Shown piece after piece: positions 42,693 through 51,061 of a DNA stretch of 64,000 nucleotides. Below the pieces are notes generated by a model. It worked only from the letters and a program-made list of their open reading frames with translations. It was not told the origin of the DNA and did no database searches. Every line of letters starts with the position of its first letter. The stretch's first letter is position 1. The DNA is taken from positions 1-64,000 of the forward strand of contig CBDFGB010000028.1 of NCBI GenBank assembly GCA_965246915.1, given 5' to 3'. The stretch is from CAVRQM01 sp965246915. GTDB lineage: Bacteria > Pseudomonadota > Alphaproteobacteria > Acetobacterales > Acetobacteraceae. The translations under genes and the position numbers were made by a program.

Positions 42693-43543
42693 CGCCGCTT
42701 CGTCCGCACCGCGTTCATCGTCTTGGCCAGCGCGTCCTCCGCCTCGGCATAGCCCTTCTGGGCGACCGCCACGAACACCGCGTCCATGATGTTGAGCTGG
42801 GCGATCCGGGCCGCCGCGTTCTCCCCGGTCAGCGGCGAGCCCTGCGCCGTCGAGCACAGCACCACATCCGACAGGTCCACCAGCGGACCGGAATCGTAAT
42901 TGCTCACTGAGATCACCGACGCCCCGCCGGCGCGCGCGAACTGCACCGCATCGACGATCCCCGCCGAGCGGCCGGAATGCGAGTAGGCCACGACCACATC
43001 GCCCGGCCCCAGCAAACTCGCCGACATCGCCATCATGTGCGTGTCATCGAACACGGATGCGCGCACCCCGATGCGAAGGAATTTGTGCGCGACATCGCGG
43101 GCGATCTGCGCCGAGCCGCCCAGCCCGTAGAAATCGCGTTGCCGCGCGCCATGAATCAACTCGGCCGCGCGCGCGAACGCGGCGATGTCGAGGATCGCCT
43201 GCGTCTCCTGCAGCGCCTGAATCGAGGTCGAAAACACCTTGCGCACGATCGTCTCGGCCGTGTCGTCGCGCCGCAGTTCGTGATGCAGATCGACCGTCGG
43301 CTGGCGCTTGTATAAGACCATCGCAGCCCGCAGGTCGCGAAATCCGTCGAACCCGAGCTTCTTCGCGGTCTTGACCACCATCGCCTCGGACGTGCCGGAT
43401 TCTTCCGCGACGTGCTTCAGCGCCAGGGTCTCGTCGAATTCGTGACGCATCAGAAATCCGGTGATCCGCGCCTCCGACGGCGACATCTCCGGCAGCATCA
43501 TGCGAATGCGCGGCCCTACCGCCCGAGGGTCGGGTGCGCTCAC
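42689..43543 (-). CDS. MurR/RpiR family transcriptional regulator
   Basis: 284 residues: an RpiR HTH (MSPSEARITGFLMRHEF, LALKHVAEESGTSEAMVVKTAKKLGF with the GFRDLRAAM recognition part) and a SIS domain (QRDFYGLGGSAQIARDVAHKFLRIGV, GDVVVAYSHSGRSAGIVDAVQFARAGGASVISVSN) that senses a sugar phosphate. Starts with GTG 43543, overlapping the permease stop (GTGA). A probable operator is at the operon's promoter at 48.15 kb. Confidence 0.88.
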   Translation of the reverse strand: MSAPDPRAVGPRIRMMLPEMSPSEARITGFLMRHEFDETLALKHVAEESGTSEAMVVKTAKKLGFDGFRDLRAAMVLYKRQPTVDLHHELRRDDTAETIVRKVFSTSIQALQETQAILDIAAFARAAELIHGARQRDFYGLGGSAQIARDVAHKFLRIGVRASVFDDTHMMAMSASLLGPGDVVVAYSHSGRSAGIVDAVQFARAGGASVISVSNYDSGPLVDLSDVVLCSTAQGSPLTGENAAARIAQLNIMDAVFVAVAQKGYAEAEDALAKTMNAVRTKRR

Positions 43544-44496
43544 TCGCGTCCTCGGGTCAGCCGGTCGATCAGCATGGCGGCAATGATGATGACGCCGGTC
43601 GCCAGCAATTGGTAGAAGGCCTGAACGTTCAATAACGTGAGCCCGTTGCGCATCGACCCCAGCACGATCGCGCCGAGTACCGTGCCGATGATCGACCCCT
43701 TCCCGCCCATCAGCGAGGCGCCGCCGATCGCCGCGGCGGCGATCGCCTCGAGCTCCCACAGATTGCCGAGCGTGGGCTCCGCCGCCCCCAGCCGCGCGAC
43801 GAGGATTAGGGCCGCGAGTGAGGCCAGGCCGCCCGAGATGACATAGGCGAGGATCTTGGTGCGGGCGATCGGCACGCCGCTGACCCGCGCCGCCTCCTCG
43901 TTGCCGCCGACCGCGAGGACGTATTCGCCGAGCGGCGTCTTCGCGAGCAACACCCAGGCCAGTCCGGCGATCGCGGCGACCACCACGATCGGCATCGGAA
44001 AGATCCAGACCATCTGTTGGAATAGCGCGCGAAAACTCGCCGGCACGCCGAGGATCGGGTTGCCGCCGGTATAGATCAGCGCCAGGGCCCGATACACGCT
44101 GAGCGTGCCGAGCGTCACGATGAACGGCTGCAACCCCCCGTAGGCGATCAAGATCCCGTTGAACGCCCCACATGCCATGCCGATGGCCAGCGCCACGGCC
44201 ATCGCGAGCGGCACGGGCGCCCCGCCCACGATCATCGAGGCGGAGACCACCGCCGTCAGTGCCGCCGTGGGTCCGACCGACAGGTCGATGCCGCCGGAGA
44301 TGATGACCAGGGTCATGCCGATCGCGACACAGGCGTTGATGCTCGACTGCTGCAGGATGTTGACGAGATTTCGCTCGGTCAGGAACACGCCCGACAGGCT
44401 CGCGAACACGCCAGCGATGAGCAGCAGCCCGAGCAGCGTGCCCATGTCGCGAAGGCCGATGCGCAGGCGCAGGACGGGCGTCTGGATGGCGCTCAC
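43540..44496 (-). CDS. sugar ABC transporter permease (RbsC-like)
   Basis: 318-residue permease: ASLSGVFLTERNLVNILQQSSINACVAIGMTLVIISGGIDLSVGPTAALTAV, YGGLQPFIVTLGTLSVYRALALIYTGG, GVPIARTKILAYVISGGLASLA (EAA-like) and AIAAAAIGGASLMGGKGSIIGTVLGAIVL. GTG 44496 overlaps the ATPase stop (GTGA). Confidence 0.9.
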   Translation of the reverse strand: MSAIQTPVLRLRIGLRDMGTLLGLLLIAGVFASLSGVFLTERNLVNILQQSSINACVAIGMTLVIISGGIDLSVGPTAALTAVVSASMIVGGAPVPLAMAVALAIGMACGAFNGILIAYGGLQPFIVTLGTLSVYRALALIYTGGNPILGVPASFRALFQQMVWIFPMPIVVVAAIAGLAWVLLAKTPLGEYVLAVGGNEEAARVSGVPIARTKILAYVISGGLASLAALILVARLGAAEPTLGNLWELEAIAAAAIGGASLMGGKGSIIGTVLGAIVLGSMRNGLTLLNVQAFYQLLATGVIIIAAMLIDRLTRGRE

Positions 44497-46019
44497 GCGG
44501 GGGCTCCTCCGGCCACGGCAAGCCGCATGATCGCGGCCTCCGACAACTGCGCGGCATCCAGGATGCCGGCCATCTCGCCCCGCCACATCACCAGCACGCG
44601 ATCCGACAAGCGCAGGATTTCCGGCAGCTCGGACGAGACGACGATGATCGAGCGTCCCTCGCGCGCGAGATCCTCGATCAGCCGGTAGATCTCGGCCTTG
44701 GCGCCGACGTCGATGCCGCGCGTCGGCTCGTCGAAGATCAGGACTTTTGCTTCGGCCATCAGCCAACGGCACAGGATCGCCTTCTGCTGGTTGCCGCCGG
44801 AATACAGCCGGATCGGCCGGTCGACGTTGCTCGGGCGCAGACCCACACCGCGCGTCAGGTCGGTCACCCGTCGTCGCACCGCGCCGGCGCGGATCATCCC
44901 GGCGCGGCTGAAGCGCGCGAACGCTGGCAACGCGACGTTGGCCAGCACGGGACGGAGCGGCACGATGCCGTCTCGCTTGCGCTCCTCCGGCAGCAGCGCC
45001 ACGCCCGACGCGATCGCCCGACGCGGCGAGCCGGGACGCAGATGCTGGCCGAGACGCACGATCCGGCCCTGCGTCGGACGATCGATCCCGGCGATCAGCC
45101 GCACCAGTTCCGTGCGCCCGGCGCCGACCAGGCCCGCCACGCCCAGGACCTCGCCCTCGTGCAGCGCGAAGCTCACGTCGCGAACCGCCTCGCCGCGCCC
45201 GAGGCCCGATACTTCCAGCACGCGCGCGGGGCGGGCGTGCCCCTCATGCGGGCGGGCCGTGATCGCCCGGCCGACCATCATGGCGACCAGCGCCGCCTCG
45301 TTGGAGTCCAACAGCGAGACCTGACCGACCAGCGTCCCGTCGCGCAGCACGGTGGCGCGCGATGCCACGCGAAAAACCTCGTCCAGCTTGTGCGAGACGT
45401 AGATCACCGCCACGCCCCGTTCCGCGAGTGTCGCGATCACGTCGACCAGCCGATCGAACTCGCGCGGCGTAAGGCTCGATGTCGGCTCGTCCATCGCGAT
45501 CACCCGCGCATTGGTCAGCAGCGCGCGGGCGATCTCGACGATTTGCCGCTGCGCCACCCGCAGCCGGCTGATCGGGACGGTCACGTCGATCGTGGGGTCG
45601 AGGGCCACCAATGCATCGCGCGCCTTGCCGCGCATCTCGCTGCGACGGGTGAACAGCCCCCAGCGGGTGAGCGGCATTCCCAAGAACATATTCTGCGCCA
45701 CATCGAGATGCGGCACTTGCTGCAGTTCTTGGTGGATCAGCGCAATACCGTGTTCCCGCGCCGATTTCGGCGAGGCCAGTTCGACCGCCTTGCCGTCGAC
45801 CCTGATCTCGCCGCCATCGGCGCGATAGACTCCGGAGAGAATTTTCAGCAACGAGGACTTGCCCGCGCCATTCTCGCCGATCAGCGCGTGCACCTCGCCG
45901 GGCGCGACCTCGAAGCTGACGTCGCGCAAGGCCTGCACGCCGGGGAACGCCTTGCTGATCGCCCGCATCGACAGCCGAGGGGTCGCCCCGGCTGTCGATG
46001 CGGCGTCGACCTGGATCAC
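44493..46019 (-). CDS. sugar ABC transporter ATPase (RbsA/MglA-like)
   Basis: 508-residue tandem ATPase. First half has Walker A IGENGAGKSSLLKIL, signature LRVAQRQIVEIARALL, Walker B RVIAMDEPTSSLT. Second half has VAGLVGAGRTELVRLI, YSGGNQQKAILCRWLMAEAKVLIFDEPTRGIDVGAK. The second Walker A is degenerate (GLVGAGRT, Lys missing), as is normal for the RbsA family. GTG 46019 overlaps the binding-protein stop (GTGA). Confidence 0.93.
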   Translation of the reverse strand: MIQVDAASTAGATPRLSMRAISKAFPGVQALRDVSFEVAPGEVHALIGENGAGKSSLLKILSGVYRADGGEIRVDGKAVELASPKSAREHGIALIHQELQQVPHLDVAQNMFLGMPLTRWGLFTRRSEMRGKARDALVALDPTIDVTVPISRLRVAQRQIVEIARALLTNARVIAMDEPTSSLTPREFDRLVDVIATLAERGVAVIYVSHKLDEVFRVASRATVLRDGTLVGQVSLLDSNEAALVAMMVGRAITARPHEGHARPARVLEVSGLGRGEAVRDVSFALHEGEVLGVAGLVGAGRTELVRLIAGIDRPTQGRIVRLGQHLRPGSPRRAIASGVALLPEERKRDGIVPLRPVLANVALPAFARFSRAGMIRAGAVRRRVTDLTRGVGLRPSNVDRPIRLYSGGNQQKAILCRWLMAEAKVLIFDEPTRGIDVGAKAEIYRLIEDLAREGRSIIVVSSELPEILRLSDRVLVMWRGEMAGILDAAQLSEAAIMRLAVAGGAPA

Positions 46020-47065
46020 TTGGCGGCGTCGGCGATCAGATTGGCCCGCACGGTCGCCGGATCGCCAGAGTAGCGGGCGATGTTGGCGGCGGTCACGAGC
46101 GCCTGCGGAGTGGCCACGACGCGCGGCAGCGTCTGGCCGGCCTGCAGACGCAGCGCCACCTCCATCGCGACCTCGCCGGTCAGCACCGGGAAACTGTCGA
46201 CGGTGGCGGTCAGTTCGCCGTCCTTGATCGACTTGTACGCGTCGGATATCCCATCAGTGCCGATCACCGCGATCTGCGCCTGTTTGCCGGCGGCCTTCAC
46301 CGCCTCGACGACGCCCAGCGCCATGCCGTCATTGTTGCAGTAGAATCCTACGATGTCGGGATGCTGTTGGATAATGTTGGTTGCCGCATCATACGAGATC
46401 TGGCGGTCCCAGTTGCCCGGGACGCTCGCCACCACCGACAGTTTCTTGCCATCCGCGGCGATCGTCTCCTTGAAGCCGGCGGTCCGCTGCACGGCCGCGT
46501 AGACGCCGGCCATGCCCTCGATCACCGCGACCTTGCCGCCGGCCGGTTTGTTGTCGATCAACCATTTCGCCGCACGAACCCCGTTGTCGCGCTGCACGTT
46601 GCCGACATAGTTCTTCGCCGTCGGGATCACCGCGTCGTTGACGTTGACCACCGGCACGCCCGCCTTCGTCGCCTCGTCCACGGCGGGTGCAAGGTTGGCG
46701 TCGGTCTGCGGCGAAACCAGCAGGATCTTGTAGCCGCCGGTCAGCATGTTCTCGGCGATCGCAAGCTGACCGAGCTGGTCGCCTTCGCTCTGCGCGGCCT
46801 GCAGATCGACGGTGACGCCGAACCGCTTCGCGGCCTTGGCGTAGCCCTCGCCCAAGCTGCGCCAGTATTCGTTGACCAAGGTCTTGGCGACCGCGCCGAC
46901 CTTGATGTCGGCGGTCTTCGGCATCGCCCCGAATTTCGTCTCGAGTTGCGACCAGTCGATCCGATCGGCCTCCCGGTCGGAATCGAGCGGCTTCAGCGTC
47001 TGCGCATGGGTCGCGAACGAGACGCTCGCCGCCATCGCCGCACCCAGCAGTATGCTTCGGAACAT
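46016..47065 (-). CDS. sugar ABC transporter substrate-binding protein
   Basis: 349-residue periplasmic binding protein type I. Signal peptide MFRSILLGAAMAASVSFATHA. Domain features are IKVGAVAKTLVNEYWRSLGEGYAKAAKRFGV, LLVSPQTDANLAPAVDEATKAGVPVVNVND, GFYCNNDGMALGVVEAVKAAGK, and IGTDGISDAYKSIKDGELTATV. Probably binds a monosaccharide or polyol; the closest known groups are RbsB and TorT-like proteins. Gap of 26 bases after the isomerase gene. Confidence 0.88.
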   Translation of the reverse strand: MFRSILLGAAMAASVSFATHAQTLKPLDSDREADRIDWSQLETKFGAMPKTADIKVGAVAKTLVNEYWRSLGEGYAKAAKRFGVTVDLQAAQSEGDQLGQLAIAENMLTGGYKILLVSPQTDANLAPAVDEATKAGVPVVNVNDAVIPTAKNYVGNVQRDNGVRAAKWLIDNKPAGGKVAVIEGMAGVYAAVQRTAGFKETIAADGKKLSVVASVPGNWDRQISYDAATNIIQQHPDIVGFYCNNDGMALGVVEAVKAAGKQAQIAVIGTDGISDAYKSIKDGELTATVDSFPVLTGEVAMEVALRLQAGQTLPRVVATPQALVTAANIARYSGDPATVRANLIADAAK

Positions 47066-47091
47066 AACCCGTTTCTCCCTGTGTTTTTCTG

Positions 47092-48093
47092 TCACGTCAC
47101 GCCCGACGGCTGCCCGAACAGCGCCGCCTGCACGATTCGCTGGCTGGCGATCGGGTCTTGTCTCGCGATCGCCCGCGCAAGCCCTTGGTCGGCGGACAGC
47201 CGCGCGACCACTGCCCACATCGCCTCGACCGTATCGATATTGGCCGTGCACTCACCCACCGGATCGAGGCCAGAGACGTCCGGAAACGTGTCGAAATAGA
47301 TCGCCCGGTCGTAGCCGCAGGCCGCCAGCGCGTGCAGCAACTCGATTGTCTGAATCAGATGCACCGAACCAGCCATCAGTCCGTCGTCGCGCTTTGCGTA
47401 GCCGTCGTTCAGGTGCACGCCGAGCAGCCGGCTGTGCCGGGCGATCAGCGTCGCCGTACAGGCCGGCATCTCGTCGGCATAAAGGACGTGCGCGAAATCG
47501 AGCGTGACGCCGAGATTCGGCCGGTCGATGTCGCGAACCGCCAGCAACGTCGTGCCGACATCGGATAGCAGAGCGAATGCCCGCGGCTCGTTGGGCTTGT
47601 ATTCCAGGCTGATGTCGACACCGGAGTGGTGATCGGCGATCTCGCGGATCGCCTCGATCTCCATGTCCCACAGCCGGGCATAGTCGGCCTGAAAGGAATA
47701 GTCGAACCCGTCCTGACCGAGCCACAGCGTCATCAGGCTGCCGCCGCATTCGGCCATGGCGTCGATGCCCTGCTTCGTCAGGTCGATGGCGGCGCGGCAA
47801 ACCGCGGGATCGGGGTTGGTGAACGCGCCCAGCTTGAACGCCGGATCGCTGTAGTAGCGCATCGCGAACCCGTTCAACGCGAGACCCCGATCGTCCAGCC
47901 GCGTCTTCATCTCCGCGGTCTCGACGCCGTCCAGATGATCGGGGAAATTCAGGTCGACCGCGCCGAGGCCCGTGACCGTCGATGCCCGATCGATCAGGTC
48001 AAGAGAGGTGACTTTACCATTTTTCCCTGCCCAGTAATGCTCCTGCCCGACCCGAAAGGAGTTTAAGCGGGCGGCATAGCTCTTTCGTGTCAC
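47092..48093 (-). CDS. sugar phosphate isomerase/epimerase-like TIM barrel
   Basis: 333-residue xylose-isomerase-like (AP endonuclease 2 fold) protein. Metal-site candidates: Glu in DISLEYKPNEPR, Asp/His in GVTLDFAHVLYADEMP, His/Asp in GVHLNDGYAKRDDGL and Asp in RAIYFDTFPDV. Family includes rhamnose isomerase-like and tagatose epimerases; the substrate is unknown. Starts with GTG 48093. First gene of a six-gene sugar operon; promoter at 48.15 kb. Confidence 0.83.
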   Translation of the reverse strand: MTRKSYAARLNSFRVGQEHYWAGKNGKVTSLDLIDRASTVTGLGAVDLNFPDHLDGVETAEMKTRLDDRGLALNGFAMRYYSDPAFKLGAFTNPDPAVCRAAIDLTKQGIDAMAECGGSLMTLWLGQDGFDYSFQADYARLWDMEIEAIREIADHHSGVDISLEYKPNEPRAFALLSDVGTTLLAVRDIDRPNLGVTLDFAHVLYADEMPACTATLIARHSRLLGVHLNDGYAKRDDGLMAGSVHLIQTIELLHALAACGYDRAIYFDTFPDVSGLDPVGECTANIDTVEAMWAVVARLSADQGLARAIARQDPIASQRIVQAALFGQPSGVT

Positions 48094-48147
48094 GTCACGC
48101 TCCCGGGCATTCGCGCGGCCCGATCGGCTGGATCGCGGCGCAAGTTG

Positions 48148-48176
48148 ACTTTACGCTTTGTCTCTCGCTTTGTGAA
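48148..48176 (-). promoter_or_regulatory. promoter and probable operator of the sugar operon
   Basis: On the minus strand TTCACA (48176-48171) and TAAAGT (48153-48148) are 17 bases apart, about 55 bases before the isomerase start. Two direct copies of ACAAAGCG lie 12 bases apart (48166-48173 and 48154-48161), filling the spacer and touching the -35. This spacing puts both on one DNA face, so they are a likely site for the RpiR regulator. Confidence 0.55.
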
Positions 48177-48228
48177 GTGGGCTTGTGTAGGCGCCGCGGG
48201 CCACACGGCGCAGGCTGAGGATGTGGAC

Positions 48229-48711
48229 ATGCGCCTCCGCCTCCTTGCGATGCTGCCACTGTTCTGCGGGGCAGCCCCCCTGCCGGAGATCGGCCTGCGG
48301 GTCCCGGTGTCCCCGGCCTGTATCTCCTCGCCGTTCGGACCGCGCCTGCTGCCGGGCAGACCGAAGGCCGGAACCTTCCATTGGGGCATCGACCTCGCGG
48401 CGCCGGTGGGGACCAGCGTGCGCGCCGCCGCCGCCGGTCGGGTGGTGGCCATCCTCCGACACGGGCCCGGCGGATTGCAGGTCGCGATCCAGCATAACGG
48501 CTTCGCGACACTCTATGCCCACCTCGGCCGGGTCTCGCCCGGTCTTGCCGAGGGCAAGACGATCGTTCGCGACGGGGACGTCTTGGGAGTGATTGGCAGA
48601 ACCGGCGTCAGCTACGGCGCGCATCTGTATTTCGAGCTGCGGCGCGGTGGCGAGCGGATCGATCCGGCGCCATGGCTGGCGGTCGCACGCTGCGATTCCG
48701 CACGACGTTAA
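48229..48711 (+). CDS. M23-family metallopeptidase
   Basis: 160-residue LytM/M23 domain. Signal sequence near MRLRLLAMLPLFCGAAP. Metal residues: His and Asp in FHWGIDLAAPVG, His in SYGAHLYFELRRGGE; family context ISSPFGPRLLPGR and QHNGFATLYAHLGRVS. A peptidoglycan endopeptidase or a lytic adaptor. Divergent from the sugar operon; its promoter region is shared with the operator. Confidence 0.87.
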   Translation: MRLRLLAMLPLFCGAAPLPEIGLRVPVSPACISSPFGPRLLPGRPKAGTFHWGIDLAAPVGTSVRAAAAGRVVAILRHGPGGLQVAIQHNGFATLYAHLGRVSPGLAEGKTIVRDGDVLGVIGRTGVSYGAHLYFELRRGGERIDPAPWLAVARCDSARR

Positions 48712-48793
48712 CCCCGCCCTTACCTCTCTCGTCGGACTGTGACGCGCCGGGTCGACACGCACCCCGCTCGACCAAGCCAAAAGGGCTTCTGTC

Positions 48794-50410
48794 ATGCGCC
48801 ACGCCCAACGCCGCCTATCCGCCAGCGCCTCACCCGAACCGACGACGCCCAGCCTTGCCGGTCGGCTTTTCGCCGAAGCCGTGCGCCGCCACGCGGCCGA
48901 TTTACTGCCCGAGGCCGAGCCGCTGTATCGCGCCATCCTCGTACTCGACCCCGCGCATGCCCAAAGCAGCTACAATCTCGGCCTGATCCTACAGGCGCAA
49001 CATCGGCTGGAGGAGGCGATGGCCGCCTACCGCGCCGCGATCGCCGCGCGTCCCGACTATCTCGATGCCTACGGCAATCTCGGTGTCGCGATGCAGGCCA
49101 ACGGCCAGACCGAACAGGCGGTCGACATGTTCCGGCGCCTGCTCGACGTGGCACCCGGCTTCGCGATGGCGGCCGGCAATCTCGGCGTGGCCCTCAAGGC
49201 GCTTGGCCGGCCCTTGGAAGCGGAGGCGGCCTATCGCCGCGCCATCGAAATAGATCCGTCGATCGATTGGGTCTGGGCCAACCTCGCCGCCCTGCTGCTG
49301 AGCGAAGGCGACAACCAGGGGGCGGTGGCCGCCTGCCGCCGCGCGATCGCGCTGCGCCCGGAGTCCGAGGTGGCTTGGTTCAATCTCGGCACGGCGTGCA
49401 AGGCAATGAACCAGCTCGAGGAGGCTGAATCGGCGCTGCGCCGCGCCATCGCGCTGAAGCCCGACTTCGCGGAGGCGCATTTCACGCTCGGCCAGACGCT
49501 GCTCCTGACCGGTATGTTCGAGACGGGCTGGGCCGAATACGATTGGCGTTGGAAGCTCAAGGACTACGGCTGGCTCCGCGCGCTGCACGGCGCGTTCGCG
49601 CAGCCGCTTTGGGCCGGCGAGGCGGTGCGGGGCCGCACGATCCTCATCTACGCGGAACAGGGTCTCGGCGACGCGATCCAATACGTCCGCTACGTGCCGC
49701 GCCTTGTCGCCATGGGCGCGGCCGTGATCCTGGCCGTGCATCCGCCGCTGAAGGCGCTGCTGGCGGGCATGGCGGGGGTGACCGTCGTCGGCCTTGACGA
49801 GCGCGGCCTGCCGCCGTTCGACGTGCATTGCCCGTTGCTCAGCCTGCCGGAGCGGTTTGCCACCCGACTTGCGACGATTCCCGCCGAGCCGGCCTACGTG
49901 CGCGCGGACCCGGCTCGCGTGGCGCACTGGGATTCGCGTCTGCCGAAGGGTCGGCCGCGCGTGGGAATCGTCTGGGCCGGCAATCCGACGCAGACCGGCG
50001 ACCGATTCCGCTCGCCCCGGCTCGCCTCCGTGCGGCGGTTGTTCGACATGCCGGGCCTTTCGTTCGTCTCGTTGCAGGTCGGGGCCGGACGGGACGAATT
50101 GGCGGCCTCGCCGCTGCCGCCGCATGTTCTGGATCTCGGGGCGGAGATCGCCGACTTCACCGACACCGCGGCGATCATGGTGGGGCTGGACCTGGTCATC
50201 AGCTCCTGCACCGCGCCGCTGCATCTCGGCGGCGCGCTCGGCGTGCCGACATGGGGCATGATCCCCTTCGCGCCCCATTTTCCATGGCTCCTGGGCCGCG
50301 CCGATACGCCCTGGTACCCGAGCATGCGACTGTATCGACAAGCGGCCCCAGGGACGGATTGGACGGACGTCGTCGGGCGCGTGGCCGCGGATTTGAAGGC
50401 GCTGGCGTGA
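48794..50410 (+). CDS. TPR protein with glycosyltransferase-9-like C-terminal domain
   Basis: 538 residues. Residues about 40-260 hold six TPR units (AQSSYNLGLILQAQHRLEEAMAAYR, LDAYGNLGVAMQANGQTEQAVDMFRR and so on). Then GWAEYDWRWKLKDY leads to a GT-B-like domain: GRTILIYAEQGLGDAIQYVRYVPRLVAMGA, VGIVWAGNPTQTGDRFRSPRL, LVISSCTAPLHLGGALGVPTWGMIPFAPHFPW. Such TPR+GT proteins are common in alphaproteobacteria near flagellar or glycan genes. Possible protein or polysaccharide glycosylation; unproven. Confidence 0.8.
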   Translation: MRHAQRRLSASASPEPTTPSLAGRLFAEAVRRHAADLLPEAEPLYRAILVLDPAHAQSSYNLGLILQAQHRLEEAMAAYRAAIAARPDYLDAYGNLGVAMQANGQTEQAVDMFRRLLDVAPGFAMAAGNLGVALKALGRPLEAEAAYRRAIEIDPSIDWVWANLAALLLSEGDNQGAVAACRRAIALRPESEVAWFNLGTACKAMNQLEEAESALRRAIALKPDFAEAHFTLGQTLLLTGMFETGWAEYDWRWKLKDYGWLRALHGAFAQPLWAGEAVRGRTILIYAEQGLGDAIQYVRYVPRLVAMGAAVILAVHPPLKALLAGMAGVTVVGLDERGLPPFDVHCPLLSLPERFATRLATIPAEPAYVRADPARVAHWDSRLPKGRPRVGIVWAGNPTQTGDRFRSPRLASVRRLFDMPGLSFVSLQVGAGRDELAASPLPPHVLDLGAEIADFTDTAAIMVGLDLVISSCTAPLHLGGALGVPTWGMIPFAPHFPWLLGRADTPWYPSMRLYRQAAPGTDWTDVVGRVAADLKALA

Positions 50411-50449
50411 CGTGGCGCGTCAGGGACGTGGCGCGTCAGGGACGTGGCG
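50409..50449. repeat. 16-bp tandem repeat, about 2.6 copies
   Basis: GACGTGGCGCGTCAGG occurs at 50409 and 50425, with nine more bases of a third copy. It straddles the end of the TPR gene and the 3' end of the convergent gene, whose last codons lie inside it. Confidence 0.6.
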
Positions 50450-50906
50450 TAAAGGCCGAGCGGAAGGTGATGTCGCATCCCGTGACGGCGAAGAAATTGG
50501 TTATCGTGCCGGAGATCGTAATGGTCCCGGTGCCGGACAGGATCGGCAGCGGCGAGATGCTGAGCTGGAACGCCCCCGTCGTGGAGCCTGTCGCGGCCCG
50601 TGAGGAGAGGTATGTCCCCTTGTAGGTGCCCGAACCCTGGAACATCGCACCGCCGGCTTGCGAGATCGCGAGATAGGTACTGCGCGAACCCACGAACGAC
50701 AATCCCTCGGCGGGGTCGAGGCTGGAGAGTTTCGGCCGGTAGATGATGCGAAAGAAGTCTCCGACCTCGGCAGTGCTGCCGGGGGCGCAGGCGTCGGTCA
50801 CGGCGGTCACGAACGCCTCGCCTTGCCAGACTTTCTGGGTCGTTGCGGCCAGTGCGTGCTGGGAGAGACCGGCGAGTAGCGTGACCAAGGCCAAAACGCG
50901 GAACAT
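50436..50906 (-). CDS. exported protein of unknown function
   Basis: 156-residue protein: signal peptide MFRVLALVTLLAGLSQHALA, then a beta-rich, Gly/Ser/Thr-rich body (WQGEAFVTAVTDACAPGSTAEVGDFFRIIYRP, FQGSGTYKGTYLSS, GTGTITISGTITNFFAVTGCDITF) with two cysteines that could pair. Lipocalin-like or pilin-like folds are conceivable. I do not recognise the family. Runs convergent to the TPR gene. Confidence 0.62.
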   Translation of the reverse strand: MFRVLALVTLLAGLSQHALAATTQKVWQGEAFVTAVTDACAPGSTAEVGDFFRIIYRPKLSSLDPAEGLSFVGSRSTYLAISQAGGAMFQGSGTYKGTYLSSRAATGSTTGAFQLSISPLPILSGTGTITISGTITNFFAVTGCDITFRSAFTPRP

Positions 50907-51014
50907 GACGATGACTTCCCCTTAACCTGTCCCGGGTTCTATGCCGCGCCCGTCTCGTTGTGGAGATAGGTCAACTAGTTTTGAAGTGTTGCCAGACCGC
51001 ACGCGACATGAGAC

Positions 51015-51042
51015 GGCGGCCGGGGTCGAGCCCCGGGCCGCC
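51015..51042. terminator. hairpin after ilvC
   Basis: GGCGGCCGGGG pairs with CCCCGGGCCGCC (one bulged G) across a five-base loop, just downstream of the ilvC stop. There is no U-tract. Confidence 0.45.
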
Positions 51043-51061
51043 CCGCCGGCGGATCGCGCGA

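Noticed and set aside
47086..48096. CACGTCACG repeated before and after the isomerase gene
   Set aside because: Two short nine-base copies in GC-rich DNA, with no further structure; probably coincidence or local start/stop context.
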